From contig JADLHV010000107.1 of the NCBI GenBank assembly GCA_020848595.1, positions 1-12,970 on the forward strand: a DNA stretch of 12,970 nt. The letters are read 5' to 3'. Position 1 is the first letter of the stretch. The number at the start of each line of letters is the position of its first letter. The notes under the pieces are model-generated. The model made no database searches and had not been told where the DNA came from. It saw nothing but the letters and a program-made list of their open reading frames with translations. A program made the position numbers and the translations under genes. Below are positions 5,167 through 12,306 of this stretch, piece by piece. The stretch comes from Bacteroidia bacterium. GTDB lineage: Bacteria; Bacteroidota; Bacteroidia; NS11-12g; UBA955.

Positions 5167-7293
5167 TTATCTAATTAATAGAATTTGACCAGCGGCATTG
5201 CTTTTCTTAAGATAAGGACCACTAGGCGTAGTATAATTGAGTTTCCACATATACAATCCTTCTTGAACATATTCGCCTTTAAATGTTCCATCCCAACCTA
5301 CACCATCCATATCTGTTTCGAAGATTAACTCACCCCAGCGGTTATAAATTTGGAATAATGTTACCGTTATATTTCTACCTCTTGGCAAAAAGATATTATT
5401 GACCAAATCGTTACCAGGAGAGAATGCATTTGCCATAAACAAATCACAAAATTCGTTTTGAAAGAATAAATTGACAGAATCCTTTGCTTCACCACATGGA
5501 TTAGTCACTGTAACTTGATACTTACCTGGTTGATAAGCATAAATCATACTATCTTTACTTCCTGTACTCCACAAATAAGTAGATTTAGGATATGCTGCAT
5601 TTAACCATAAACCACCACCTTTACATAACATTGTATCACCGCCAAGATTTACTTTTGGAGCGGTAGCAAATACCACCTGAATTTCGTCATCAGCAGGGCA
5701 TTTACCTTCTGTTACTGTAACTCTATATGTACCTGAACCATAAACAGTAATTGTAGGCGTCTTTTCATTTGTACTCCACAAATAAGAAGTTCCAGTTGTA
5801 TTTGGATTTAAAACATACGAAAATATCGAGCAGATAGCTGTATCATTTCCTAAATTTGGAGTCGGTGTTTTATAAACATTAAAAGGGTAAGTCGTTGTAT
5901 CAGCACAATAGGCATCTTTGATAACATGACTTAATTGGTACTGCCCAGGAGTATTAGGAACAAACGATTCATTATTGACAGGATATCCAAAATAATAGCC
6001 ACCAGTAACGACTGGTTGAAGCAAGACAGCAGCATTACTTTGGCAGTAAAAAGAATCCAAACCAAAGTATTCACTATTAATATTTGGAAGTACTTTTACA
6101 TCAATCGTGTCTCTACCTTTACAACCTGTGCTAGCGTATGCTACGTGCATGACTTTATAATAGCCTGTGTCTTTATAAGAGTGATTTGTGTTTTGTAAAT
6201 CACTTGAATCTTCATCTCCAAAATACCATTTAAAATAGCTTAACGTATTATCAGGGTTATCGAATTGGAATTTATTGTTTTTAAGACATTGAAAAGTATC
6301 ATTAACAGAAATATTTCCAACTGGACTAGGGAGTACTAAAAGTTTGAATTGAAGTGTATCCTTACAGTTAGTTACTTTATTGTAACTAGAGCTACCCAAT
6401 TCGAGGTTTACTGTAAAAGTACCCGATTGTTTATAACGCTTTTTAGCTTTAGCAAAAAAAGATTCAGTACCATCTCCAAAATCCCAATGATAAGTAACAC
6501 CAATTGGAAAAGGCATTAAAAGACCTGTTGCGGCAATTTCAAAATAATTATCGTCTAAACACTGCGTATCATTAAAGGTATTAATATCAATAAAAGCGAC
6601 ACGTTTTGGGAAAACTTTTACAGTTTGTTTAGAAGAAGTAGCGCAACCTGTTTTATTAGTTTGAGGAATAATAAAAACGTCTCTATAGCCGCCATTACCA
6701 CTAAAACTATGTGTATCAATTGCATTAGAATTGGTGCCATCAGAGCCATAATTAAACAAATAAGTAATGCCTGGAATAGTAGAAGTTGAAGTATTAGTAA
6801 AAACAAATTTATTACCCAATTGACATGAATCTAATATTTCAATTGAGAAGCCTAAATTAATCGTATAAGTTGTAACTACAGTTTCGATGGGTGGACTAGT
6901 TTGAAGATATTTAGTCGCATTACCACTGTTATCGTGTTCGTATATATGGAAATAGTAAACTTGACCAGGTTGCAAACCAATTACATTGACAAAATTAGTG
7001 CCTCCAGCATTGTAAACTATAAAATTATCATTAACTGCTCCATAAGGCGTACTTAATCCGAAAGTTGGATTAGCGGTATATTCTACATTATCTTGAGGAA
7101 CAAAATCTGGGGCAGAGCCTTTTCTTCCAACAATTATCCTTGCTGAACCGTTTCCTGAAGTCCAAGTCAAATTAACTGAATTACATTGAAGATTATTATA
7201 GGTAAAATTAGATGCCGCAACTGTCGGTCTAGCGCCATATAAAGTGCTAGCGGAGATAAATATTAAGCCTAATAGAAATACAATATTTTTCAA
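5167..7293 (-). CDS. Large secreted PKD-domain protein with gliding-motility-associated (T9SS type B) C-terminal domain
   Basis: The protein has 708 residues. The start is TTG at 7291-7293: it gives a proper signal peptide (FLLGLIFISASTLYG, cleavage near 20), a -7 box sits just upstream, and no ATG is usable. Domains in order: a fibronectin III-like module with LQPGQVYYFHIYEHDNSGN (about 24-142), a degenerate PKD-like module (about 147-228), PKD with HWDFGDG (about 233-320), PKD with KWYFGDEDSS (about 325-402), a further beta domain (405-473), two related repeats with LxNxxxxxTSYLWST/YLWST cores (about 478-543 and 547-612), and the C-terminal sorting domain (about 619-708: ANAFSPGND, IYNRWGELIFET, GWDGTFKGEYVQEGLYMWKL). 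That last domain is the CHU_C/TIGR04131 type, which targets proteins through T9SS. It is probably a cell-surface adhesin or structural protein; no enzymatic motif is visible. It is transcribed alone. Confidence 0.9.
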   Translation of the reverse strand: MKNIVFLLGLIFISASTLYGARPTVAASNFTYNNLQCNSVNLTWTSGNGSARIIVGRKGSAPDFVPQDNVEYTANPTFGLSTPYGAVNDNFIVYNAGGTNFVNVIGLQPGQVYYFHIYEHDNSGNATKYLQTSPPIETVVTTYTINLGFSIEILDSCQLGNKFVFTNTSTSTIPGITYLFNYGSDGTNSNAIDTHSFSGNGGYRDVFIIPQTNKTGCATSSKQTVKVFPKRVAFIDINTFNDTQCLDDNYFEIAATGLLMPFPIGVTYHWDFGDGTESFFAKAKKRYKQSGTFTVNLELGSSSYNKVTNCKDTLQFKLLVLPSPVGNISVNDTFQCLKNNKFQFDNPDNTLSYFKWYFGDEDSSDLQNTNHSYKDTGYYKVMHVAYASTGCKGRDTIDVKVLPNINSEYFGLDSFYCQSNAAVLLQPVVTGGYYFGYPVNNESFVPNTPGQYQLSHVIKDAYCADTTTYPFNVYKTPTPNLGNDTAICSIFSYVLNPNTTGTSYLWSTNEKTPTITVYGSGTYRVTVTEGKCPADDEIQVVFATAPKVNLGGDTMLCKGGGLWLNAAYPKSTYLWSTGSKDSMIYAYQPGKYQVTVTNPCGEAKDSVNLFFQNEFCDLFMANAFSPGNDLVNNIFLPRGRNITVTLFQIYNRWGELIFETDMDGVGWDGTFKGEYVQEGLYMWKLNYTTPSGPYLKKSNAAGQILLIR

Positions 7294-7300
7294 AGCAACT

Positions 7301-7309
7301 ACAAAGTTA
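7301..7309 (-). promoter_or_regulatory. -7 promoter box of the PKD/T9SS type B gene
   Basis: On the minus strand TAACTTTGT matches TAnnTTTGY and ends 7 bases before the TTG start at 7293. It supports that unusual start codon, because any longer reading frame would begin upstream of the transcript. No -33 element is evident. Confidence 0.55.
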
Positions 7310-7355
7310 ACAAAAAACCTTTATAGTTTTGATTTAAAATTAAGAAAAAATTCCT

Positions 7356-8072
7356 TTAGGTAATGATTATTTTATCATTAGTGAGCGGTTCCATTAATTT
7401 AAATTTTAGTAAAATTTGAGCAGTAGTGACAATATCTTTTTTACAATAGGCGCTAATTCTCTCTAAATCATTTAGTTGCCAGTATGTATGCCCCACTAAA
7501 CTACCATCAATATCATCTTTAGGAGAAGGAATATTAAAACATTTTGCTAAAACGTTTAAAGATGTAAAATTCTTATAATCACCGAATTTCCAAAGTTCCA
7601 TAGTATCAATATGTTGAACATCCCAAGGTTTTTTACCAGATAAATCGAGAATTTTAGGGATTTTAATGCCATTTATGAGCATTCTGCGGCAGATGTAAGG
7701 GAAATCGAATTCTTTACCATTATGGGCTACCATTCTATGATCATCCTTATTAAAATGTGAATCCAATAACTCGGCAAAATCTTTTAAAATTTGTGCTTCA
7801 TCATCACCAGAAATAGCTTTAACTCTTAGTTGTAAATCATCACCATGACCTGAAAATATTCCTAATCCAATGACGATAATTTTCCCGAATTCAGAGTAAA
7901 TACTGGCTCTTTCATACATTGCAGCGGCATCTATTTCAGGCTTATTTAAAGCTCCAGTTTTACGCATCCAAAGCTCTTGCCATTCTTCATCTAGGTAATT
8001 GAAATTTGGCTTTTGAGAAACCGTTTCAATATCTATCACCAGTAAGTCTTGTAAATTTATTTTTTCTAACAT
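7356..8072 (-). CDS. DEDDy-type 3'-5' exonuclease (PolB-like exonuclease 2 family)
   Basis: This 238-residue protein has an RNase H-like fold with all DEDDy catalytic motifs, numbered from the ATG at 8070-8072. Motif I is VIDIETV (Asp14, Glu16), motif II is AHNGKEFDFPYI (Asp123 in NxxxFD), and motif III is YCKKDIVTT (Tyr209, Asp213). These acidic residues bind two metal ions for 3'-5' hydrolysis of nucleic acid. It lacks a polymerase domain, as in the stand-alone predicted PolB-like exonuclease family common in Bacteroidota; the physiological substrate is not known. The frame stays open to a GTG at 8087, but the ATG gives the usual family start a few residues before the first beta strand. It follows the membrane TPM gene by 46 bases with no visible promoter or terminator between, so it is probably the last gene of that operon. 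Confidence 0.88.
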   Translation of the reverse strand: MLEKINLQDLLVIDIETVSQKPNFNYLDEEWQELWMRKTGALNKPEIDAAAMYERASIYSEFGKIIVIGLGIFSGHGDDLQLRVKAISGDDEAQILKDFAELLDSHFNKDDHRMVAHNGKEFDFPYICRRMLINGIKIPKILDLSGKKPWDVQHIDTMELWKFGDYKNFTSLNVLAKCFNIPSPKDDIDGSLVGHTYWQLNDLERISAYCKKDIVTTAQILLKFKLMEPLTNDKIIIT

Positions 8073-8118
8073 AATTTTCAATTTCACTTAATCATTTTCA
8101 CACTTTAAATTTTACATG

Positions 8119-8943
8119 TTACCATTTACCGCTCGAGCCGCCACCACCAAATCCACCTCCACCAAAGCCACCAAAACCACCTCCAGAAGAACCGCCACCC
8201 CACGAGCCACCACCGCCCCATGAGCCGCCTCCCCAGCCTCCATATCCTCCAAAAATTGTACCTCTCGGACCTATAGTCATTCCTCCACCACCCTTTCGTG
8301 AAATGATGAATATGATGATAATAATGATTAGAATAACCAGAATTGAAATTGGCTTATTTTTCCTTGCTTTAGGGATTTTATCACTGTATTGTCCCCTAGC
8401 CAAGGCCATAATTGCATCAGTAGCATCATTCAATCCTTCGAAATATTGACCCGATTTTAAATAAGGTATGAGTATTTCATTTTGAATACGACTGGCCATT
8501 AAATCTGGAATTGAACCTTCTAATCCATACCCAACCTGAATACTTACATCTCTATCTCCAGCTTTTGCTCCAGTACTTATCAAAATAACGACACCATTAT
8601 CATTATTTGCTCTTCCAACTCCCCATTTATGAGCAAGCTCCATAGCGTATTGCCAAGACGGCATACCATTTAAATCATCGACAATAACTACGGCAATTTG
8701 ATTGGAAGTACTATCATCAAATGTATAAAGTTTTGTTTCAAGAATTTGAGCTTGTTGAGCAGAAAGAAAGTCCTTCCCTGAGGTTAAGTCATTATACAGT
8801 TTTGGTGGATTTGGTTTCTCGGGAATTAGCTCACCTTCCGCCTGAAGAGCAGCACTTAAAAACAAGATACATGCACTAAAAAGAACCTTTAAAAAAGGTC
8901 GAGTTCTAACTATTGATATTTTACTCCCCAAAACTAATTTCAT
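8119..8943 (-). CDS. Membrane-anchored TPM-domain protein with glycine-rich C-terminal tail
   Basis: This 274-residue protein has a signal peptide or N-terminal membrane anchor (hydrophobic about 17-35), a TPM domain (about 50-185, formerly DUF477/YgcG-like) with LAHKWGVGR and NNDNGVVILIS, and the IQVGYGLEGSIPD segment. A transmembrane helix rich in isoleucine follows (about 198-215), then about 55 residues of GGG/GGSWGGG/GGFGGGG ending in SSGKW. The Gly-rich tail after a membrane helix is typical of this family. TPM domains have been linked to photosystem repair in plants and to phosphatase activity in vitro, but the bacterial role is unsettled. The ATG at 8941-8943 is chosen over the adjacent GTG at 8944-8946. 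Its first 23 bases overlap the end of the preceding TPM gene, indicating coupled translation. The lemA-TPM-TPM arrangement suggests an envelope complex with LemA. Confidence 0.9.
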   Translation of the reverse strand: MKLVLGSKISIVRTRPFLKVLFSACILFLSAALQAEGELIPEKPNPPKLYNDLTSGKDFLSAQQAQILETKLYTFDDSTSNQIAVVIVDDLNGMPSWQYAMELAHKWGVGRANNDNGVVILISTGAKAGDRDVSIQVGYGLEGSIPDLMASRIQNEILIPYLKSGQYFEGLNDATDAIMALARGQYSDKIPKARKNKPISILVILIIIIIIFIISRKGGGGMTIGPRGTIFGGYGGWGGGSWGGGGSWGGGSSGGGFGGFGGGGFGGGGSSGKW

Positions 8944-9361
8944 CACTCAATTCATTCGTATCAGTTGCACCATCATAAGGGAAAAATTTAGCCAATTTTT
9001 CGCCAGCCGATCTAATGCCATAAACCAAACCATCCGTTATTAATCCTTGTTTAAAAAGAGCAGACATTTCAGAAGAAATTTCATCCCAAAACCCATTAGG
9101 TACAAGATCATTAATGCCTTTATCAGCAACAATAGCGAATGATTTACTCTTATATGCTATATAAAACAAAACGCCATTTTTCAATTTAGTATTATGCATA
9201 TTTAGTTGCTCAAAAACTTCAAGACCACGTAAAAAAGGCTCTATTTTAGACGAAGATTCAATATGCACACGCAACTCACCAGAAGTAAGCTTTTCGGCTT
9301 CTTCAATAAAGACTTTAACTTTATCTCTATCAAGCGCGGATATAAAACTGGAGTTACTCAA
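8921..9361 (-). CDS. Soluble TPM-domain protein
   Basis: This 146-residue protein has no signal peptide or membrane segment and consists almost wholly of a TPM domain. Visible features are IEEAEKLTSGELRVHIE (about 19-35), an F-x-x-L-N-M-x-x-T segment followed by NGVLFYIAYKSKSFAIVADKGIND (about 62-85), and a helical end with ALFKQGLITDGLVYGIRSAGEKLAKFFP. It is the cytoplasmic-looking paralogue of the membrane TPM protein encoded next, and such pairs behind lemA recur in Bacteroidota. The start is TTG at 9359-9361: an in-frame stop at 9383-9385 limits extension and no ATG or GTG lies between, while the next Met is at residue 54. It begins 7 bases after the lemA stop and overlaps the next gene at its 3' end. 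Confidence 0.85.
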   Translation of the reverse strand: MSNSSFISALDRDKVKVFIEEAEKLTSGELRVHIESSSKIEPFLRGLEVFEQLNMHNTKLKNGVLFYIAYKSKSFAIVADKGINDLVPNGFWDEISSEMSALFKQGLITDGLVYGIRSAGEKLAKFFPYDGATDTNELSDEISFGE

Positions 9362-9368
9362 TTGAAGA

Positions 9369-9974
9369 TTATCTAGTTTCTCTCATCGATTTAATATCGG
9401 GAGCAGATTCGGCACCTTCACTGGCTTGAAAATAGCCTCTTGATTGAAATCCAAACATACCCGCCCAAATATTACGAGGGAAAAGACGTATAGATGTATT
9501 AAAATCTTGCACGACTTCGTTGAATCTTCTGCGTTCGGTTGCGATTAGGTTTTCCATTCCTTCGTATTGAGTTTGAAAATCTCTAAAAGCTTGCACAGCT
9601 TGTAATTGAGGATAAGCTTCAGCAACTGCCATTAATCGACCTAAAGAAGTACCAAAAGCATCTTGCGCTTTTTGAAATTCAGCCATTTTTTCAGGTGTTA
9701 AATTGCTTGCATCGATTTGAATGCTAGTAGCTTTACTTCTAGCTTCAATTACTTCCTTTAAAGTGTTTTTCTCAAAATCGGCGGCACTTGAAACGATTTC
9801 GAACAAATTTTTAGTTTTGTCCATACGTGCTTGATAAGCAACCTCAACTTGTTGCCACTGTGAAGTTACTGCTTCATCTTTTTTTCCTAAAGAATTAAAG
9901 GCATTGCAGCCGCTAAATGCGACTAATACAACAAGACCTAATACAACTAATAATGCGATTGTTCCCTTTTTCAT
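9369..9974 (-). CDS. lemA: LemA family protein
   Basis: This 201-residue membrane-associated protein is of the LemA family. The N-terminus (residues 1-23) is a positively charged start plus a hydrophobic helix ending in AFSGC; the cysteine could be lipidated, though Phe at -3 is not an ideal lipobox. The rest is a long helical bundle with family landmarks: SQWQQVEVAYQARMDKTKNLFEIV (about 39-62), VIEARSKATS, a LGRLMAVAEAYPQLQA turn (about 111-126) followed by FRDFQTQYEGMENLIATERRRFNEVVQDFN. The biochemical function of LemA is unknown; it is commonly co-encoded with TPM proteins, as here. Its ATG shares the four bases ATGA (9971-9974) with the lipB stop, so translation is coupled to lipB. Confidence 0.93.
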   Translation of the reverse strand: MKKGTIALLVVLGLVVLVAFSGCNAFNSLGKKDEAVTSQWQQVEVAYQARMDKTKNLFEIVSSAADFEKNTLKEVIEARSKATSIQIDASNLTPEKMAEFQKAQDAFGTSLGRLMAVAEAYPQLQAVQAFRDFQTQYEGMENLIATERRRFNEVVQDFNTSIRLFPRNIWAGMFGFQSRGYFQASEGAESAPDIKSMRETR

Positions 9975-10651
9975 ATACTGTTCATTTTTATTTCAAAAAT
10001 AGTAGAAAATTGATCGATTAAAACCTGTTTGACGTCAGACATCTCAAGATTTCGACCAAGTTCAGATTCCATACTGCAAACAGCTTTATCTTGAATACCG
10101 CATGGAATAATATTATTAAACAGAGACAAGTCGGTATTTACATTTAAGGCTAAGCCGTGCATAGTAATATGTCGACTTACCTTAATACCAATTGCCGCAA
10201 TTTTTCTTTCATTAGTAGAATCTTTCCCAATCCATATACCGATACGACCATCGATACGTTCAGAATCAATTCCAAAATATTTTAGCGTATTGATGATACA
10301 CTCTTCCACATTAAACACAAACTTTTTAACCCCTATTTGCATAGCTTCCAAATCAAAAATTGGGTATGCCACTAATTGACCAGGGCCATGATAGGTTATA
10401 TCTCCTCCCCTTTCAATATCGAAAACATCTATGTCTTTTGATTTTAACTCAGCTTCCGATAGCAATAAATTAGACTGATTAGCGCTTTTACCTAAAGTAT
10501 ATACATGAGGATGCTCACAAAGAATTAGATGATGATCAGGAAAACCTCCTTCTAATTTCTCGTCAATAGATTGATGAAATAATTCCTTTTGCATTTGCCA
10601 AGCACTGCCATAATCTATATTCCCCAAATCGTGCAAATAAGCTTCAGCCAT
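9971..10651 (-). CDS. lipB: Octanoyl-[acyl carrier protein]:protein N-octanoyltransferase
   Basis: LipB transfers octanoate from acyl carrier protein to lipoyl domains of 2-oxoacid dehydrogenases and the glycine cleavage H protein; LipA then inserts sulfur. At 226 residues the length is normal. The signature RGGDITYHGPGQLVAYP is at 81-97, the catalytic Lys157 is in AAIGIKVSR, HGLALNVN is at 165-172, and the acyl-thioester Cys184 is in IIPCGI. All catalytic residues are present. The ATG at 10649-10651 is followed by the usual short strand leading to YGSAW. It follows nth by 60 bases and overlaps lemA by 4. A possible imperfect -7 box on the minus strand, CAGTTTTGC, at about 10670-10678 could give it its own transcript. 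Confidence 0.97.
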   Translation of the reverse strand: MAEAYLHDLGNIDYGSAWQMQKELFHQSIDEKLEGGFPDHHLILCEHPHVYTLGKSANQSNLLLSEAELKSKDIDVFDIERGGDITYHGPGQLVAYPIFDLEAMQIGVKKFVFNVEECIINTLKYFGIDSERIDGRIGIWIGKDSTNERKIAAIGIKVSRHITMHGLALNVNTDLSLFNNIIPCGIQDKAVCSMESELGRNLEMSDVKQVLIDQFSTIFEIKMNSI

Positions 10652-10669
10652 AATTCACTTCGAAATTAG

Positions 10670-10678
10670 GCAAAACTG
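10670..10678 (-). promoter_or_regulatory. Possible imperfect -7 box upstream of lipB
   Basis: CAGTTTTGC on the minus strand differs from TAnnTTTGY only in the first base and ends about 18 bases before the lipB ATG. No -33 element is visible. In AT-rich DNA one such near-match carries limited weight. Confidence 0.3.
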
Positions 10679-10711
10679 CATTAAAAATCCAATATATATT
10701 TACAACAAGCC

Positions 10712-11332
10712 TTAAGCATTAACAACTGAGCAGATTGGGCATTTAAGTGGGTCGTGTCCACGAGCAGGACAATATTCGCGACCGAAATAAATTATTTGTA
10801 AATGTGCTTTATTCCATAAATTTTGCGGAATCAATCTTTTTAAATCTTTTTCAGTTTGTTCCACATTTTTTCCATTGCTTAGCCCCCATCTTTCTGCTAA
10901 TCTATGAATGTGCGTATCCACAGGAAATGCAGGGAATCCGAAAGCTTGAGACATTACAACAGAAGCCGTTTTATGTCCGACACCTGGCAGCTCTTCCAAT
11001 GCTTCGAAAGTAGCAGGAACTTGTCCTTTATATTTTGCATTCAATATTTCACTTAAACCGAAAATTGCTTTTGATTTAGCTGGAGATAATCCACAAGGTT
11101 TAATGATATCACGTATTTGTTCGACACTTAATTTAACCATGTCTTTAGGATTGTCGGCTTCGGCAAATAATGTAGGCGTAATAGTATTAACACGCACATC
11201 TGTGCATTGTGCAGATAATAATACCGCAATTAATAATGTGTAGGCATCTTTATGATCAAGAGGAATTGGAACTTCTGGGTATAAATTCTCTAGTGTGTTT
11301 AAAATAAATTCAAGCTTTTCCTTCTTTTTCAT
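10712..11332 (-). CDS. nth: Endonuclease III (DNA glycosylase/AP lyase)
   Basis: Nth removes oxidised pyrimidines and cleaves the strand at abasic sites in base excision repair. At 206 residues it has normal length. LLSAQCTDVRVN (38-49) is the conserved second helix region. The helix-hairpin-helix LEELPGVGHKTASVVM (112-127) carries the catalytic Lys121, and FPVDTHIHRLAERWGL (136-151) carries Asp139. The C-terminus has only three cysteines (188, 198, 201; spacing Cx9CxxC) and then ends, whereas the classical 4Fe-4S motif is Cx6Cx2Cx5C. Some Bacteroidota relatives lack the cluster entirely, so cluster binding here is uncertain. The ATG at 11330-11332 fits. No good -7 box is visible in the 106-base gap upstream. 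It leads the lipB-lemA-TPM-TPM-exonuclease series. Confidence 0.96.
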   Translation of the reverse strand: MKKKEKLEFILNTLENLYPEVPIPLDHKDAYTLLIAVLLSAQCTDVRVNTITPTLFAEADNPKDMVKLSVEQIRDIIKPCGLSPAKSKAIFGLSEILNAKYKGQVPATFEALEELPGVGHKTASVVMSQAFGFPAFPVDTHIHRLAERWGLSNGKNVEQTEKDLKRLIPQNLWNKAHLQIIYFGREYCPARGHDPLKCPICSVVNA

Positions 11333-11337
11333 ATCGA

Positions 11338-11441
11338 ATAGGCGAAGGTATATAAAATATTGTTAGAGTAATAGTTGTTTAAAATTACGCCAAGTCTAAA
11401 AGCGCCTATACTTTAATTTTATATTCCAACAATGACTATTA
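11338..11441. repeat. Interleaved inverted repeats in the gap between the AIM24-family gene and nth
   Basis: ATAGGCG (11338-11344) is repeated inverted as CGCCTAT (11403-11409). TAATAGT (11369-11375) is repeated inverted as ACTATTA (11435-11441), extended by TGTT/AACA with a three-base offset. The arms are far apart, so this is not a simple terminator. It may be chance in AT-rich DNA, though the GC-rich arms are less likely to be. Confidence 0.3.
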
Positions 11442-12239
11442 ATTTCTATCACCATCCAATAAATTACCTAAGCCTCCTAAAATAGAGCCTTCTTCTTTTC
11501 TTCGACCCATTGGTCCATAGGCAATAATGCGAGAAGCTAATCTACTTATTGGCAAACTTTGAATCCAGACCTTACCGGGTCCCTGTAACTTAGCAAAAAA
11601 TATACCCTCTCCACCAAAAATCGTATTTTTAATTCCGCCCACAAATTCTATATCATAATCGACTTCCTGGGTGAATGCTACAATACAACCAGTATCAATT
11701 TTCAATATTTCACCATGTTTCAATTCTCTTTCTAAAATATGACCACCGGCATGAACAAAAGCCATACCATCTCCTTCCAATTTTTGCATTATAAACCCTT
11801 CTCCGCCAAACAAACCAGTCCCTAATTTTCTCTGAAATTCAATACCAACAGAAACACCTTTGGCAGCGCATAAAAACGCATCCTTCTGACAAACTATTTT
11901 ACCATTGAAACGGTACAAATCCAAAGCAATAATTTTACCAGGATAGGGAGAAGCAAATGTGACTTTTTTCTTATCATTTCCAATATTTGTATAAGCAGTC
12001 ATAAACAAACTTTCGCCTGTTAAAATACGCTTTCCGGCAGACATTAATTTACCTAAAAAACTGCTAGATTCATTCTGTTTAGAACCATCTCCAAAAATGG
12101 TATCCATACGAATATCTTGATCCATCATCATAAAACTGCCACTTTCGGCAATTGCAGTTTCTTGAGGGTCTAATTCAATTTCTACACATTGCATTTCTTC
12201 ACCTAAAATGCGGTAATCAATTTCATGGTTGTTTATCAT
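11439..12239 (-). CDS. AIM24 / TIGR00266 family protein
   Basis: This 266-residue soluble beta-rich protein is recognisable as the AIM24 (TIGR00266) family: ETAIAESGSFMMMDQDI (about 28-44), a GESLFMTAYTN segment, a central FGGEGFIMQKLEGDG, VHAGGHI with ERELKHGE, then a second FGGEGIFFAKLQGPGKVWIQSLP and a C-terminal Gly-rich tail. The two FGGEG modules reflect the internal repeat of the family's beta-prism-like fold. The yeast namesake acts in mitochondrial inner-membrane organisation; the bacterial function is unknown. There is no signal peptide. The ATG at 12237-12239 is immediately preceded by a near-consensus -7 box. It is separated from nth by 106 bases and is probably its own transcription unit. 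Confidence 0.9.
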   Translation of the reverse strand: MINNHEIDYRILGEEMQCVEIELDPQETAIAESGSFMMMDQDIRMDTIFGDGSKQNESSSFLGKLMSAGKRILTGESLFMTAYTNIGNDKKKVTFASPYPGKIIALDLYRFNGKIVCQKDAFLCAAKGVSVGIEFQRKLGTGLFGGEGFIMQKLEGDGMAFVHAGGHILERELKHGEILKIDTGCIVAFTQEVDYDIEFVGGIKNTIFGGEGIFFAKLQGPGKVWIQSLPISRLASRIIAYGPMGRRKEEGSILGGLGNLLDGDRN

Positions 12240-12242
12240 AAT

Positions 12243-12251
12243 GCAAATATC
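12243..12251 (-). promoter_or_regulatory. Near-consensus -7 box of the AIM24-family gene
   Basis: GATATTTGC on the minus strand has one mismatch to TAnnTTTGY and ends 3 bases before the ATG, the same spacing as for the SGNH hydrolase gene. The transcript would be leaderless or nearly so. Confidence 0.4.
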
Positions 12252-12306
12252 AAGTTCTTATAAACAAGTCATTTTAACAAATCGATAAGTTTATTTCAAT
12301 TCGGCA

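Noticed and set aside
7314..7330. Terminator between the exonuclease gene and the PKD gene (AAAAC/GTTTT on the minus strand)
   Set aside because: It is a 5-bp A/T-rich stem with no GC core, easily produced by chance in this composition.
8135..8290. Low-complexity GGN/CCN repeats as a tandem DNA repeat element
   Set aside because: They encode the glycine-rich tail expected of membrane TPM proteins, and the reading frame is continuous.
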